DNA from: Sporolactobacillus kofuensis
GTDB lineage: Bacteria; Bacillota; Bacilli; Bacillales; Sporolactobacillaceae
Assembly: GCF_024125425.1 (NCBI RefSeq)
Contig: NZ_JAMXWN010000006.1
Span: 1-64,000 of the forward strand
DNA: 64,000 nt
Reading direction: 5' to 3'
The translations under genes and the position numbers were made by a program. The stretch's first letter is position 1. Every line of letters starts with the position of its first letter. Positions 19,238-29,298 of the stretch are shown one piece after another. Under the pieces are notes generated by a model, which made no database searches, was not told the DNA's origin, and was given only the letters and a program-made list of their open reading frames with translations.

Positions 19238-19282
19238 GGCTTGGTGAGAGACGTCCGCAGCAGGCGAGCACCGAAAGTCCTA
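19238..19282 (+). repeat. Fragment of the GC-rich repeat family
   Basis: GGCTTGGTGAGAGACGTCCG and GCAGGCGAGCACCGAAAGTC match the edges of the repeat core, with the middle missing. The rest of the 18952-19496 gap is AT-rich promoter DNA. Confidence 0.5.
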
Positions 19283-19444
19283 ATCGAGAAAGGGTTAACA
19301 ATGATCTACCCAATAATCAATTAGAAATTGAGCGATAAAATGAATGTTAACTAGAAATGGGTACTGTATTTTTTAACATTTGAGTACATAATTGTAAAAT
19401 AGAAGTTGATTAGTCAATACTAATTTAGGTATTCTATTATTAAT

Positions 19445-19458
19445 AACAGCGCTTTCTT
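19445..19458 (+). promoter_or_regulatory. Candidate LacI/CcpA operator before the LacI gene
   Basis: AACAGCGCTTTCTT; its complement AAGAAAGCGCTGTT shares GAAAGCGCT with the operator at 20559 before the importer genes. This suggests autoregulation by the LacI protein or CcpA control. Confidence 0.45.
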
Positions 19459-19496
19459 TTGCGATAAAATCAATGTATGGAATATGAGGGGTTTCT

Positions 19497-20534
19497 ATGG
19501 CCACGATTAAACAAGTAGCTAAGTTAGTGGGGGTTAGTCCAACAACAGTTTCAAATGTGATTCATGGACGAAAGAACAAAGTATCACCGGAGATTTACAA
19601 AAGAGTAAAAGAGGCTTTGAATCAAACAAACTATGTATCGAACATGAGTGGAAGGATTTTGTCTCAAAATGGCTCTAAAATCATTGGTGTAATCTTAAAT
19701 TATTCACGCCGATCTGAAATTAATGTTGTATCGGATCCTTTCTATAATCAGATGATCGGTTATTTAGAAGAGCAGATCCGCATGAATGAGTACTATATGA
19801 TGCTCTATACCTCTGGGAGTGTCCAGGAAAGTCTTAATTTAGCCTCAGCATGGAAAATTGAAGGACTTGTTATTTTGGGTGCTTTGCCGGAGGATGCGGA
19901 AAAGATTATACAAGTGGCACAGATGCCGGTTGCATTTATCGATACGTATATTAGTGATGCCCTTATGAAAAAAAGGTTCATCAATGTTGGTTTACAGGAT
20001 TTCAAAGGATGCTATGAGATTACAAATTATCTAATAGATTTGGGCCATAGACAAATTGGTTTCTGCGCTGATGGTAATACGCTAAAGGGCGTAGATGAAG
20101 AGCGGTATAAAGGATTTAAGCAGGCCATGGCAGATGCGGGTTTAAAGTTCGATGAAGAGAAGGATTATTTTGGTCTTCCCTATCAAATAAATGAGCGGCA
20201 TGACTATTTGTCAAAACTGGCAAAGCAGCGCTTCAGATCTTATACTGCGCTTGTTTTTACTTCCGATTACTTAGCTATTGATGCCATGAATATTTTGAAG
20301 GACAACCAGTATCGAGTGCCACAGGATCTCTCAATCACCGGATTTGATCATAATATTTTTTCTGAGCAGGCGCGCCCTAAATTAACCACGGTTGAACAAA
20401 ATGTCCACGAAAAAGCAGAATTGACCATCAAGCATTTAATGCAAGAAATTCATGAGCAAGGGACACAGATAACGAATATCAAATTAAGCACAAAACTGAT
20501 TATTCAGGAAAGTACACAAGCGCTAAAAAAATGA
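19497..20534 (+). CDS. LacI-family regulator of the sugar cluster (MsmR-like role)
   Basis: A 345-residue regulator with the classical N-terminal HTH TIKQVAKLVGVSPTTVSNVI (residues 3-22) and hinge, followed by a periplasmic-binding-protein-like effector domain (about 60-345) with GFDHNIFSEQARPKLTTVEQ near its end. GAGGGG precedes the ATG. It lies directly upstream of the importer and glucosidase genes, whose promoter has a palindromic GAAAGCGCTT at the -35. Control of that operon by an isomaltose- or oligosaccharide-type inducer is inference. Confidence 0.88.
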   Translation: MATIKQVAKLVGVSPTTVSNVIHGRKNKVSPEIYKRVKEALNQTNYVSNMSGRILSQNGSKIIGVILNYSRRSEINVVSDPFYNQMIGYLEEQIRMNEYYMMLYTSGSVQESLNLASAWKIEGLVILGALPEDAEKIIQVAQMPVAFIDTYISDALMKKRFINVGLQDFKGCYEITNYLIDLGHRQIGFCADGNTLKGVDEERYKGFKQAMADAGLKFDEEKDYFGLPYQINERHDYLSKLAKQRFRSYTALVFTSDYLAIDAMNILKDNQYRVPQDLSITGFDHNIFSEQARPKLTTVEQNVHEKAELTIKHLMQEIHEQGTQITNIKLSTKLIIQESTQALKK

Positions 20535-20558
20535 TCACCCTCAAATTGTCGAAAAAAG

Positions 20559-20587
20559 TTGAAAGCGCTTAAATTATGTGGTATAGT
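20559..20587 (+). promoter_or_regulatory. Promoter and overlapping operator of the msm-like operon
   Basis: TTGAAA (20559-20564), 17-base spacer, TATAGT (20582-20587). The palindrome TTGAAAGCGCTTAA covers the -35, so binding by the LacI protein or CcpA would block polymerase. Confidence 0.75.
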
Positions 20588-20634
20588 GTTCTCGAACTTA
20601 AAGGTGTAACGTAACACCTAAATGGAGGGATTAA

Positions 20635-21897
20635 ATGATGCGGAAGTTTTCAAAGCAACTGAGTTGCCTACTGGCAATTCTATTATTCGTTGCAAGTCTT
20701 GCAGGTTGTGGAAGTTCATCGAGTTCAGGAAAAGAAAAAATTGAAGTGTTTTCAACAAAAAACGCTGAGAATACAGAGATTCTTCAATCAATGGCAACCG
20801 AATTTGAAAAAACACATAAGAATGTCAACGTTGAAATTGTTTCCCCATCAGATGCCGGTACAGTTCTGAAGACACGATTAACAAAAGGAAACTTACCGGA
20901 TGTTCTTGCAATGGGCGGTGACGCAACTTTTATGGAACTTCAAAAGGCTGGTACCTTAGAAGACTTATCAAAAAAATCTTATGTCAATTCTGTTCAACCA
21001 GCGTATAAAAAAATGGTGACCAGTATTTCTAAAGGAAGCGGCTTATACGGAGTTCCTTACGCGACTAATGCTTCCGGAGTACTCTACAACAAAACGCTCT
21101 TTAAAAAAGCAGGGGTAAAGGTACCACAAACATGGGATCAATTTATTGCTGCGATGCAGAAACTAAAAAAAGCAGGTATTCAGCCACTTGAACTCACCTT
21201 TAAGGACAGCTGGACGACCTTGCCCATTTGGAATGGTTTAGCTGGTAGTTTGCAATCAAAAGATTTCACGACTCAACGACTCAAGAATAAAACCACTTTT
21301 GCAAAAACGCATCAGGAGATCGCGCAAAAATATTTACAGATTTTAAACTATGCACAACCGGATTTTATGGGGACAACCTATAACGATGGAAATAAAGCGT
21401 TTGCACTTGGCAAAGCAGCGATGCTTCTTAACGGAAATTATGTCATTCCTGAACTTAAGAAGACAAATAAAAAGATTGATGTCGATATGTTTCCGCTCCC
21501 GGCTTCAAATGATGCAGCCCAAAATCGCATAACTTCTGGTGTCGATGTCTTATTAGCAGTCTCCAAATCTTCTGCAAATAAAGAAGCTGCCGAACAATTT
21601 ATTTCTTTTATGATGAAAAAAAGCAACGCACAAAAGTATGTTGATGATCAGTTTGCTTTTTCTGCAATAAAAGGCGTAGAACAACAGGATGCCTCAGTTT
21701 CTGGAATTAGAAATAATATCGCTGACGGTCATGTTGTAAATTTTCCGGATCATTACTATCCAGCCGGCTTTGACCTTGCTTCATTGCTGTCGAATTTATC
21801 TCTGAATGCAGAAAATGGAATGACTACAAATAAAAACGTTACTCAATTCTTGAAAAAGGCGGATACATCCTATAACACCGCAAATGTACAAAATTGA
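20635..21897 (+). CDS. Sugar ABC transporter substrate-binding lipoprotein (MsmE-like)
   Basis: A 420-residue family-1 solute-binding protein. The signal peptide ends in the lipobox LAGC (Cys about 25), predicting lipid anchoring outside the membrane, followed by a Ser/Gly linker. Typical later motifs are YGVPYATNASGVLYNK and MLLNGNYVIPEL. TGGAGGG precedes tandem ATGs at 20635 and 20638. First gene of the operon, followed by two MalF/MalG-type permeases. The dexB-like neighbour suggests isomalto-oligosaccharides as ligand, by analogy with streptococcal msm operons. Confidence 0.88.
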   Translation: MMRKFSKQLSCLLAILLFVASLAGCGSSSSSGKEKIEVFSTKNAENTEILQSMATEFEKTHKNVNVEIVSPSDAGTVLKTRLTKGNLPDVLAMGGDATFMELQKAGTLEDLSKKSYVNSVQPAYKKMVTSISKGSGLYGVPYATNASGVLYNKTLFKKAGVKVPQTWDQFIAAMQKLKKAGIQPLELTFKDSWTTLPIWNGLAGSLQSKDFTTQRLKNKTTFAKTHQEIAQKYLQILNYAQPDFMGTTYNDGNKAFALGKAAMLLNGNYVIPELKKTNKKIDVDMFPLPASNDAAQNRITSGVDVLLAVSKSSANKEAAEQFISFMMKKSNAQKYVDDQFAFSAIKGVEQQDASVSGIRNNIADGHVVNFPDHYYPAGFDLASLLSNLSLNAENGMTTNKNVTQFLKKADTSYNTANVQN

Positions 21898-21916
21898 AAA
21901 TAGGGGCTGTTGAATA

Positions 21917-22792
21917 ATGAAAATAACTGGGAAAAAAATCAATCCAGCCTTCTACCTAATGACGATACCCATTGCAATACTGTTCTTTATCTTTCATACC
22001 TTGCCTTTTCTAAAAGGTGTCTTTTATAGCTTTACAGATTGGCAAGGTTATGGAAATTGGAATTTTGTCGGATTGAAAAATTATTTATATGTATTTACTG
22101 ATCCGGACGTCACTGGGTCCTATATATTTACTTTTAAATTTGCCATAGCTGCGACCATTCTTGTCAATGTGTTGAGTTTATTACTTGCAATGGGTTTAAA
22201 CTCTAAAATTAAGTTTCAAAACACATTAAAGTCGATCTACTTTTTACCCTACATGTTAGGAACCTTGATTATAGGATTTGTTTTTAACTTTATTTTCGCA
22301 AATCTTGTACCCCAATTCGGAAAAACATTTGGGATTAGCGCGTTGAGCACTAATATTTTAGGGACAGATCATGCTTGGATTGGTATTTTAATTGTCACCA
22401 TTTGGCAATCACTTGCCTTTAACACGTTAATTTATCTTGCCGGTCTTCAAACGGTTGATCATGAAATATATGAGGCTGCAGAAATGGATGGCGTCGGCAC
22501 GATCAAAAAGTTTTTCAAGATCACGTTCCCGTTGATTGCCCCTTTCTTTACGATCAATATGGTGCTTTCCGTGAAGGGCTTTCTTATGGCATTCGATCAG
22601 ATCATGGCAATGACGGGTGGCGGTCCAGGAAACTTGACCACAACAATATCAGTACTGATTTATAAGAGAGGGTTCCAGGGTGGTCAATTTGCTGTTCAAT
22701 CTGCCAATGCGGTTGTCCTTTTCCTTGTCGTTGTGATCATTTCAATTATTCAATTGCGTGTTCTTGAAAAGAGAGAGGAGAAGCTGAACTAA
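21917..22792 (+). CDS. Sugar ABC transporter permease (MsmF/MalF-like)
   Basis: A 291-residue MalF-type permease with six hydrophobic segments and the ATPase-coupling loop EAAEMDGVGTIKKFFKITFP near residues 190-210. The stop codon TAA overlaps the ATG of the next permease by one base, indicating translational coupling. It forms the channel with the following protein and receives sugar from the upstream lipoprotein. Confidence 0.9.
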   Translation: MKITGKKINPAFYLMTIPIAILFFIFHTLPFLKGVFYSFTDWQGYGNWNFVGLKNYLYVFTDPDVTGSYIFTFKFAIAATILVNVLSLLLAMGLNSKIKFQNTLKSIYFLPYMLGTLIIGFVFNFIFANLVPQFGKTFGISALSTNILGTDHAWIGILIVTIWQSLAFNTLIYLAGLQTVDHEIYEAAEMDGVGTIKKFFKITFPLIAPFFTINMVLSVKGFLMAFDQIMAMTGGGPGNLTTTISVLIYKRGFQGGQFAVQSANAVVLFLVVVIISIIQLRVLEKREEKLN

Positions 22793-23655
22793 TGGAGTTA
22801 ACAAAGAAATCAACCCACCTCAAGCTGGGTAAAGCTAAGCATCAAGTTAACTGGACAGTGACGGCTATTCTCGTAGTACTGGCGATTTGCTTCATCTTGG
22901 CACCGATCTATATGACCGTCGTTATTGCTTTAAAAGATCCAAGCGACATGGTTAATGTATTGTCATGGCCAAAACACATTAGATGGGAAAACTTTGCAGA
23001 AGCATGGAAAATGACAGATTTTCCACTTAAATTTCGGAATACGCTGTTTATTACTGTTGTGAACGTCATTTTTACTATCATTACGAACTCTCTTGCAGCT
23101 TATGCGATTACGAGAAATCGAAAGCGGAGTAAGTTGTTTAATCTCTTATACTATTACTTTATTAGCGCGATGTTCATTCCATTCAATGTACTTATGCTGC
23201 CACTGGTAAAGCAAGCCAGTGCATTTCACATGGATAACGTGTTAGGCATCACAGTACTGTACATCATTTTTGGATTGCCTATGAACACGTTCCTTTATTC
23301 AGGTTTTATTAAGGGGATTCCGACTGCTCTTGAAGAAGCGGCGATTATTGATGGCGCTAATTCGTGGCAAGTTTTCTTTAAAGTGATCTTCCCGATCATG
23401 AAGCCTATGCATGCAACAGTAGCAATCTTGTCCTTCATGTGGACTTGGAATGACTTTCTCATGCCGCTTGTCTTATTGAGCGATCCAAATCAACAAACAC
23501 TTCAATTAGCTCAATATGTTTTTCAGGGACAGTTCTCGACTCAATACAATTTGGCCTTTGCATCCTATCTGCTCGTACTTTTGCCAATATTAATTATCTA
23601 TGTTTTCTTCCAGAAATGGATTATATCCGGAGTAACAAGTGGTGCGGTAAAATAA
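22792..23655 (+). CDS. Sugar ABC transporter permease (MsmG/MalG-like)
   Basis: A 287-residue MalG-type permease, with a basic N-terminus, six hydrophobic segments and the coupling loop EEAAIIDGANSWQVFFKVIF near residue 182. The ATG overlaps the stop of the previous gene, and GAGAGGAG lies a few bases upstream. Partner of the MalF-like subunit. Confidence 0.9.
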   Translation: MELTKKSTHLKLGKAKHQVNWTVTAILVVLAICFILAPIYMTVVIALKDPSDMVNVLSWPKHIRWENFAEAWKMTDFPLKFRNTLFITVVNVIFTIITNSLAAYAITRNRKRSKLFNLLYYYFISAMFIPFNVLMLPLVKQASAFHMDNVLGITVLYIIFGLPMNTFLYSGFIKGIPTALEEAAIIDGANSWQVFFKVIFPIMKPMHATVAILSFMWTWNDFLMPLVLLSDPNQQTLQLAQYVFQGQFSTQYNLAFASYLLVLLPILIIYVFFQKWIISGVTSGAVK

Positions 23656-23667
23656 AAACGAAAGTGA

Positions 23668-25344
<1,677 letters not shown>

Positions 25345-25400
25345 CAAGATGGACAAGGCAGTACTAAAAATTAAGGCTAATAATAAGGAAGTGTGAACAA

Positions 25401-26507
25401 ATGGCTGAGTTAAAACTCGATCATATTTATAAAATTTATGATAATAACGTAACGGCAGTGACAGATTTCAATTTGGAAATTGCGGATAAAGAGTTTATTG
25501 TTTTCGTTGGTCCGTCAGGATGTGGAAAGTCTACGACACTGAGAATGATTGCCGGACTTGAAGAAATTTCTAAAGGTGATCTGATTATCGACGGGAAAAA
25601 GATGAATGACGTTGCACCCAAGAACCGAGAGATCGCGATGGTTTTCCAAAACTATGCGTTGTATCCTCATATGACTGTTTTTGATAATATGGCGTTTGGA
25701 TTAAAGTTAAGAAAAATTCCTAAGCAGGAAATTAAAGAGCGTGTGGAACGGGTAGCAGAAACACTTGGACTTGCACCTTACCTCAAGCGCAAACCGAAAG
25801 CGCTATCTGGAGGACAGAGACAGCGTGTTGCATTAGGTAGAGCGATTGTTCGTGATGCCAAAGTATTTCTCATGGATGAACCGTTGTCTAATCTAGATGC
25901 TAAATTACGTGTACAAATGCGTTCGGAAATCAGTAAACTGCATCAACGACTCCAAGCAACAATGATTTATGTTACTCATGATCAAACCGAAGCGATGACC
26001 ATGGCATCACGGATTGTCATTATGAAAGACGGCATCATTCAACAAGTGGGAACGCCTAAGGAAGTTTATGATAACCCTACCAACTTATTTGTTGGTGGAT
26101 TCATTGGTTCTCCGCCAATGAATTATTTTGAGGGTGTCATTGAGGGGACTCATTTTAAGGGTGATGGTTTAGATTTTGAGATTCCAGCAGGAAAAATGAA
26201 AATCCTGAAGACTAAAGGATATTCTAATCAACCGATTATTATGGGGATACGCCCAGAAGATATCCATGATGAACCCATCGTCCTTGATTCGAATCCTGAT
26301 TGGGTTGTTGATGCGAAAATTATCATTGCTGAGTTGACCGGTGCTGAGTTTGTTCTTCATTCGGAAGTTGGCGATCATCAATTTATTGCGCGTGTCAATG
26401 CCCGGTTACAATACCATCCGCAGGATCAAATAAAGTTAGCATTCAATCTTAACAAATCACATTTCTTTGATCCTAAAACAGAACGATCATTGACCGCAAA
26501 CGATTAA
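25401..26507 (+). CDS. msmK: Sugar ABC transporter ATP-binding protein (MsmK/MsmX/MalK family)
   Basis: A 368-residue CUT1 ATPase. Walker A GPSGCGKST near residue 37, signature LSGGQRQRVALGRAI near 135, Walker B FLMDEPLSNLDAKLR and the His switch VTHDQ are intact. The C-terminal regulatory TOBE-type domain includes MGIRPEDIHDEP. Such ATPases often serve several importers. It completes the MsmEFG-like transporter; AATAAGGAAGTG precedes the ATG. A terminator follows. Confidence 0.9.
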   Translation: MAELKLDHIYKIYDNNVTAVTDFNLEIADKEFIVFVGPSGCGKSTTLRMIAGLEEISKGDLIIDGKKMNDVAPKNREIAMVFQNYALYPHMTVFDNMAFGLKLRKIPKQEIKERVERVAETLGLAPYLKRKPKALSGGQRQRVALGRAIVRDAKVFLMDEPLSNLDAKLRVQMRSEISKLHQRLQATMIYVTHDQTEAMTMASRIVIMKDGIIQQVGTPKEVYDNPTNLFVGGFIGSPPMNYFEGVIEGTHFKGDGLDFEIPAGKMKILKTKGYSNQPIIMGIRPEDIHDEPIVLDSNPDWVVDAKIIIAELTGAEFVLHSEVGDHQFIARVNARLQYHPQDQIKLAFNLNKSHFFDPKTERSLTAND

Positions 26508-26543
26508 TCGGAAAAAGCAGCTTGTACATTTTTTCAGATAGAC

Positions 26544-26582
26544 GGTGTCTCAAGAGTCGGTTGACAACGGAGACACCTTTTT
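26544..26582 (+). terminator. Terminator of the msm-like operon
   Basis: GGTGTCTC (26544-26551) pairs exactly with GAGACACC (26570-26577), then five T. Confidence 0.88.
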
Positions 26583-26602
26583 AATGTACGATTTGACGTT
26601 AG

Positions 26603-26664
26603 CGCACTGATGCAAGCCTCCTACAGAACCCGAGTCAGGGGGGCCCCGTAGGCTAGGTTTTACA
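26603..26664 (+). repeat. Short relic of the GC-rich repeat family
   Basis: GCAAGCCTCCTACAGAACCC, then GGGGGGCCCCGTAGGCTAGG keeps the CCCCGYAGGCT element seen in the copy at 51765. Confidence 0.4.
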
Positions 26665-26728
26665 AAGTATTGAATTTAACAAGATGAAATGATGTATGCG
26701 AAAAATAATTTTTAAAGAAGGTATGATC

Positions 26729-27712
26729 ATGCTTAATATAGGTGTTGATGTAGGTGGCACAACAATAAAAATGGCACTCGTGACGGATCAGGGTGAAATA
26801 ACGCATAAATGGAACATCCCCACAAATACAGATGAAAACGGAAAATCTATTGTTCGGGATATAAGCAGAAGTATCATTCAGCAACGTGCAGCGTTCAATG
26901 TGAAGGATTCCGAAATTAGAGGGGTGGGCTTAGGTGTCCCCGGATTTATCAATGTAGATTCTGGTTTCATCTATGATGCAGTAAATCTAGGATGGAAAAA
27001 TTATTCTATTCGTGATGAACTCGAACAATTGCTTTCTTTGCCGGTTGTCATCGAAAATGACGCAAATGCAGCCGCACTCGGTGAAATGTGGTTGGGTGCA
27101 GGCAAAAATGCAGAAAACATGGTGTGTGTAACTTTAGGAACCGGCATTGGCGGCGGAATTATTGTCAATGGTGATATTCTGCACGGAATCAGTGGGATGG
27201 CTGGTGAACTTGGCCATTTGACCGTTAAGCATAATGGAGGGGCACGGTGTAATTGCGGGAAAACAGGATGCCTTGAAACCATCTCATCAGCAACTGGAAT
27301 CAGAAGAATGGCACTTGAGGGGGTCAACGAACATTCGGAGAGCTTGTTATATCGCCTTTATCAGAAGGAAGGAGACATATCTTCAGAAAATGTCTTTAAT
27401 TGTGCAGAGGAAGGCGATGCTTTTGCTTTAGCACTTGTCGATCAAGCTGCCTATTATTTAGGAAGCGCACTGGGTACTCTTTCAGTTGTTCTTAATCCAG
27501 AACGCATTATTATTGGCGGAGGCGTATCAAATGCCGGAGAAACGTTAACTCGGCCGTTAATACGCTATTTTAAAGCTTCTTCCCTTCCAAGAATCGTTGA
27601 CTCCTGTTCTATTGATCTTGCAAAGCTAGGAAATGATGCTGGGGTGATCGGCTGTGCCTGGCTATCTATGAAACGACTAAAACGAAATGAGTTCGTGCAT
27701 TTATCGAAATAA
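26729..27712 (+). CDS. glcK: ROK-family glucokinase
   Basis: A 327-residue ROK sugar kinase. ATP-binding DVGGTTIKMALV opens the protein; the catalytic region VIENDANAAALGE lies near residue 105 and the zinc motif CNCGKTGCLE near 170, followed by GGGVSNAGETL. It would phosphorylate the glucose released by the DexB-like enzyme. AAAGAAGG at 26714-26721 sits seven bases before the ATG at 26729; earlier starts at 26696 or 26723 fit it poorly. It has its own terminator and is separated from the importer operon by a terminator and repeat relic. Confidence 0.9.
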   Translation: MLNIGVDVGGTTIKMALVTDQGEITHKWNIPTNTDENGKSIVRDISRSIIQQRAAFNVKDSEIRGVGLGVPGFINVDSGFIYDAVNLGWKNYSIRDELEQLLSLPVVIENDANAAALGEMWLGAGKNAENMVCVTLGTGIGGGIIVNGDILHGISGMAGELGHLTVKHNGGARCNCGKTGCLETISSATGIRRMALEGVNEHSESLLYRLYQKEGDISSENVFNCAEEGDAFALALVDQAAYYLGSALGTLSVVLNPERIIIGGGVSNAGETLTRPLIRYFKASSLPRIVDSCSIDLAKLGNDAGVIGCAWLSMKRLKRNEFVHLSK

Positions 27713-27804
27713 AAACCGATAAATGGTTGAGTAATCAAGTATCTTTAATCCTCGATTTAAGAAAAAAATGACGGGTCTCTGAAAACTGAAGCGAGATTAA
27801 TTAA

Positions 27805-27841
27805 ACCCCAGAAGTTGGGTCAACACGCCAACTTCTGGGGT
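27805..27841 (+). terminator. Terminator after the glucokinase gene
   Basis: ACCCCAGAAGTTGG pairs with CCAACTTCTGGGGT, then TTCTT. Confidence 0.88.
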
Positions 27842-27990
27842 TCTTACTATGGATCGGGTTGTGTGGTTAGTTGTAAGTAGTCTATGATTGAAGGTGTTAA
27901 CTACGCTGAAATGCGCTACATGGACGACTCATTTTGAGCCGAAATCCGATGAGTAAAACTAGTTTTTTTGAAGATGGGGGGACAACAACT

Positions 27991-28746
27991 ATGGACATGG
28001 CCATTGTCACAGGCGGATCCAAAGGGCTTGGCTATGAAATAAGCAAACTTTTTGCTGAGCAGGGCATGGAAGTCATTGGTTTGTCTCGAAGTATGAATGA
28101 AAAGGTGCAAAACTTGATCACGAATAGCGAGGGATGTTATACACACTGTGCAATTGATTTGGCGAAGGCGGAAGAGATTGAACCCTTATTGATTCGGTTA
28201 TGCCGAAAGGTGGTTGCCAGAGCTCCGCAAAAATTATATGTGATTAATAATGCCGGTACAGTCAAACCTATTGAACGCTTAGGCTATTTAGATAACCGGT
28301 TAATTGAGCAGGCTGTTCATTTGAATCTGCTTGCACCAATACTGATAAACAATACACTTTTCAAGGCGTTAAAGAATGAAACGATTGAGCTGATCATTGT
28401 GAATGTAACATCCGGTGCCGCCGAACGACCGATTCATGGATGGAATGTCTATAGTACGACAAAGGCAGCCATTACTATGCATACAAAAGTCGCCGGTCTG
28501 GAACAGGAGCATGCAAACAGTGCCCACAAGATCGTCGCCTTCAGCCCCGGCATTATGGATACGGAGATGCAGGGAACCATTAGAGGTTCAGATCAGGCAG
28601 CATTCAAGGATATTGATCAATTTGTTCGTTTTAAATCACAGGGTGCTTTGCGAAATCCTAGAGAAGTAGCGGAAGCATTGATGCACCTGCTTTTGACGGA
28701 ACCATTGAAGAATGGAAAAGTTTACGATGTAAATGAACTCACCTAA
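27991..28746 (+). CDS. SDR oxidoreductase, benzil reductase (YueD)-like
   Basis: A 251-residue SDR with cofactor motif TGGSKGLG at residues 6-13, NNAGTV near 87, SGAAERP near 146 and YSTTK near 158. The length and the FSPGIMDTEMQ segment resemble sepiapterin-reductase-like SDRs such as B. subtilis YueD, an (S)-benzoin-forming benzil reductase with unclear physiological substrate. GGGGGGA precedes the ATG at 27991; a start at 27934 lacks a binding site. It stands alone between terminators. Confidence 0.8.
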   Translation: MDMAIVTGGSKGLGYEISKLFAEQGMEVIGLSRSMNEKVQNLITNSEGCYTHCAIDLAKAEEIEPLLIRLCRKVVARAPQKLYVINNAGTVKPIERLGYLDNRLIEQAVHLNLLAPILINNTLFKALKNETIELIIVNVTSGAAERPIHGWNVYSTTKAAITMHTKVAGLEQEHANSAHKIVAFSPGIMDTEMQGTIRGSDQAAFKDIDQFVRFKSQGALRNPREVAEALMHLLLTEPLKNGKVYDVNELT

Positions 28747-28747
28747 T

Positions 28748-28784
28748 AACCCCCCCGACAAATAGATGCCTATTTTCGGGGGTT
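28748..28784 (+). terminator. Terminator after the YueD-like gene
   Basis: AACCCCCCCGA pairs with TTCGGGGGTT with inner AATAG/CTATT. Confidence 0.85.
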
Positions 28785-28827
28785 CAGTTTAAAAGATCAA
28801 AAAGTATAAAACTTTTTACTTAAAAAT

Positions 28828-28980
28828 GTAGCGAAGATGCGAAACGCCTGCGGAATCGTTCTTGATGATCGCAAGCCAAGTGAGACCCCCGCAGATCGCA
28901 GATCAACATGGATGAGGAGGCCCACGGATCGCCTGCGGCAAGCGAGCACCGAAAGCCTCTCATTCCTAGAAAAGCTTGAC
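28828..28980 (+). repeat. Single diverged copy of the GC-rich repeat family
   Basis: Contains GCGAAACGCCTGCGGAAT, GTGAGACCCCCGCAGATCGC, GATGAGGAGGCCCACGGATC and GCCTGCGGCAAGCGAGCACC in the array order, with a longer internal insertion and no terminator-like tail. Confidence 0.8.
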
Positions 28981-29116
28981 ACATACCTTTGAAATGAGTA
29001 AGTTGACAGAATTCTTGCAATGGATTATGTTGAGAGTATCAAACGAACGGAAGGGTGAACCAAGGGCCGATGAAAAACTAATCCTATTTTCGAAATCCGT
29101 GAATTGAAGGTGTTTC

Positions 29117-29152
29117 ATGCGCAGAGGAATCATGCTGCCTTTTTGCCTTTAA
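29117..29152 (+). CDS. Leader peptide of the ABC-F gene
   Basis: An 11-codon ORF, MRRGIMLPFCL, with AAGGTG five bases before the ATG. It is placed 182 bases before the Vga-like ABC-F gene and just before an antiterminator arm and terminator. Antibiotic-responsive ABC-F genes in Bacilli are commonly preceded by short peptides whose stalled translation lets RNA polymerase read through. That role is inference from position and layout. Confidence 0.6.
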   Translation: MRRGIMLPFCL

Positions 29153-29160
29153 TTGACGTT

Positions 29161-29266
29161 TTCAGGATAGGATCGGTTTTCGGAGTTAGCCCGAGAGACT
29201 GAGTCTCTTTATGGTGCGCCCATAAACGAAGCCTCCTATTCTGAATGCAGATGGGGGGCCTTTTTG
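29161..29266 (+). promoter_or_regulatory. Transcription attenuator: antiterminator/terminator pair
   Basis: The terminator stem pairs GAAGCCTCC (29229 onward) with GGGGGGCC (29253-29260) and ends in five T. TTCAGGATAGGA at 29161-29172 can pair over 12 bases, with one G-U, with TCCTATTCTGAA at 29234-29245, which includes the 5' arm of that terminator. The two folds exclude each other. Ribosome stalling on the leader peptide just upstream would govern the choice. Confidence 0.65.
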
Positions 29267-29298
29267 TGTCCCCGCAAAATGAAAAAGGGGATGTTGTG

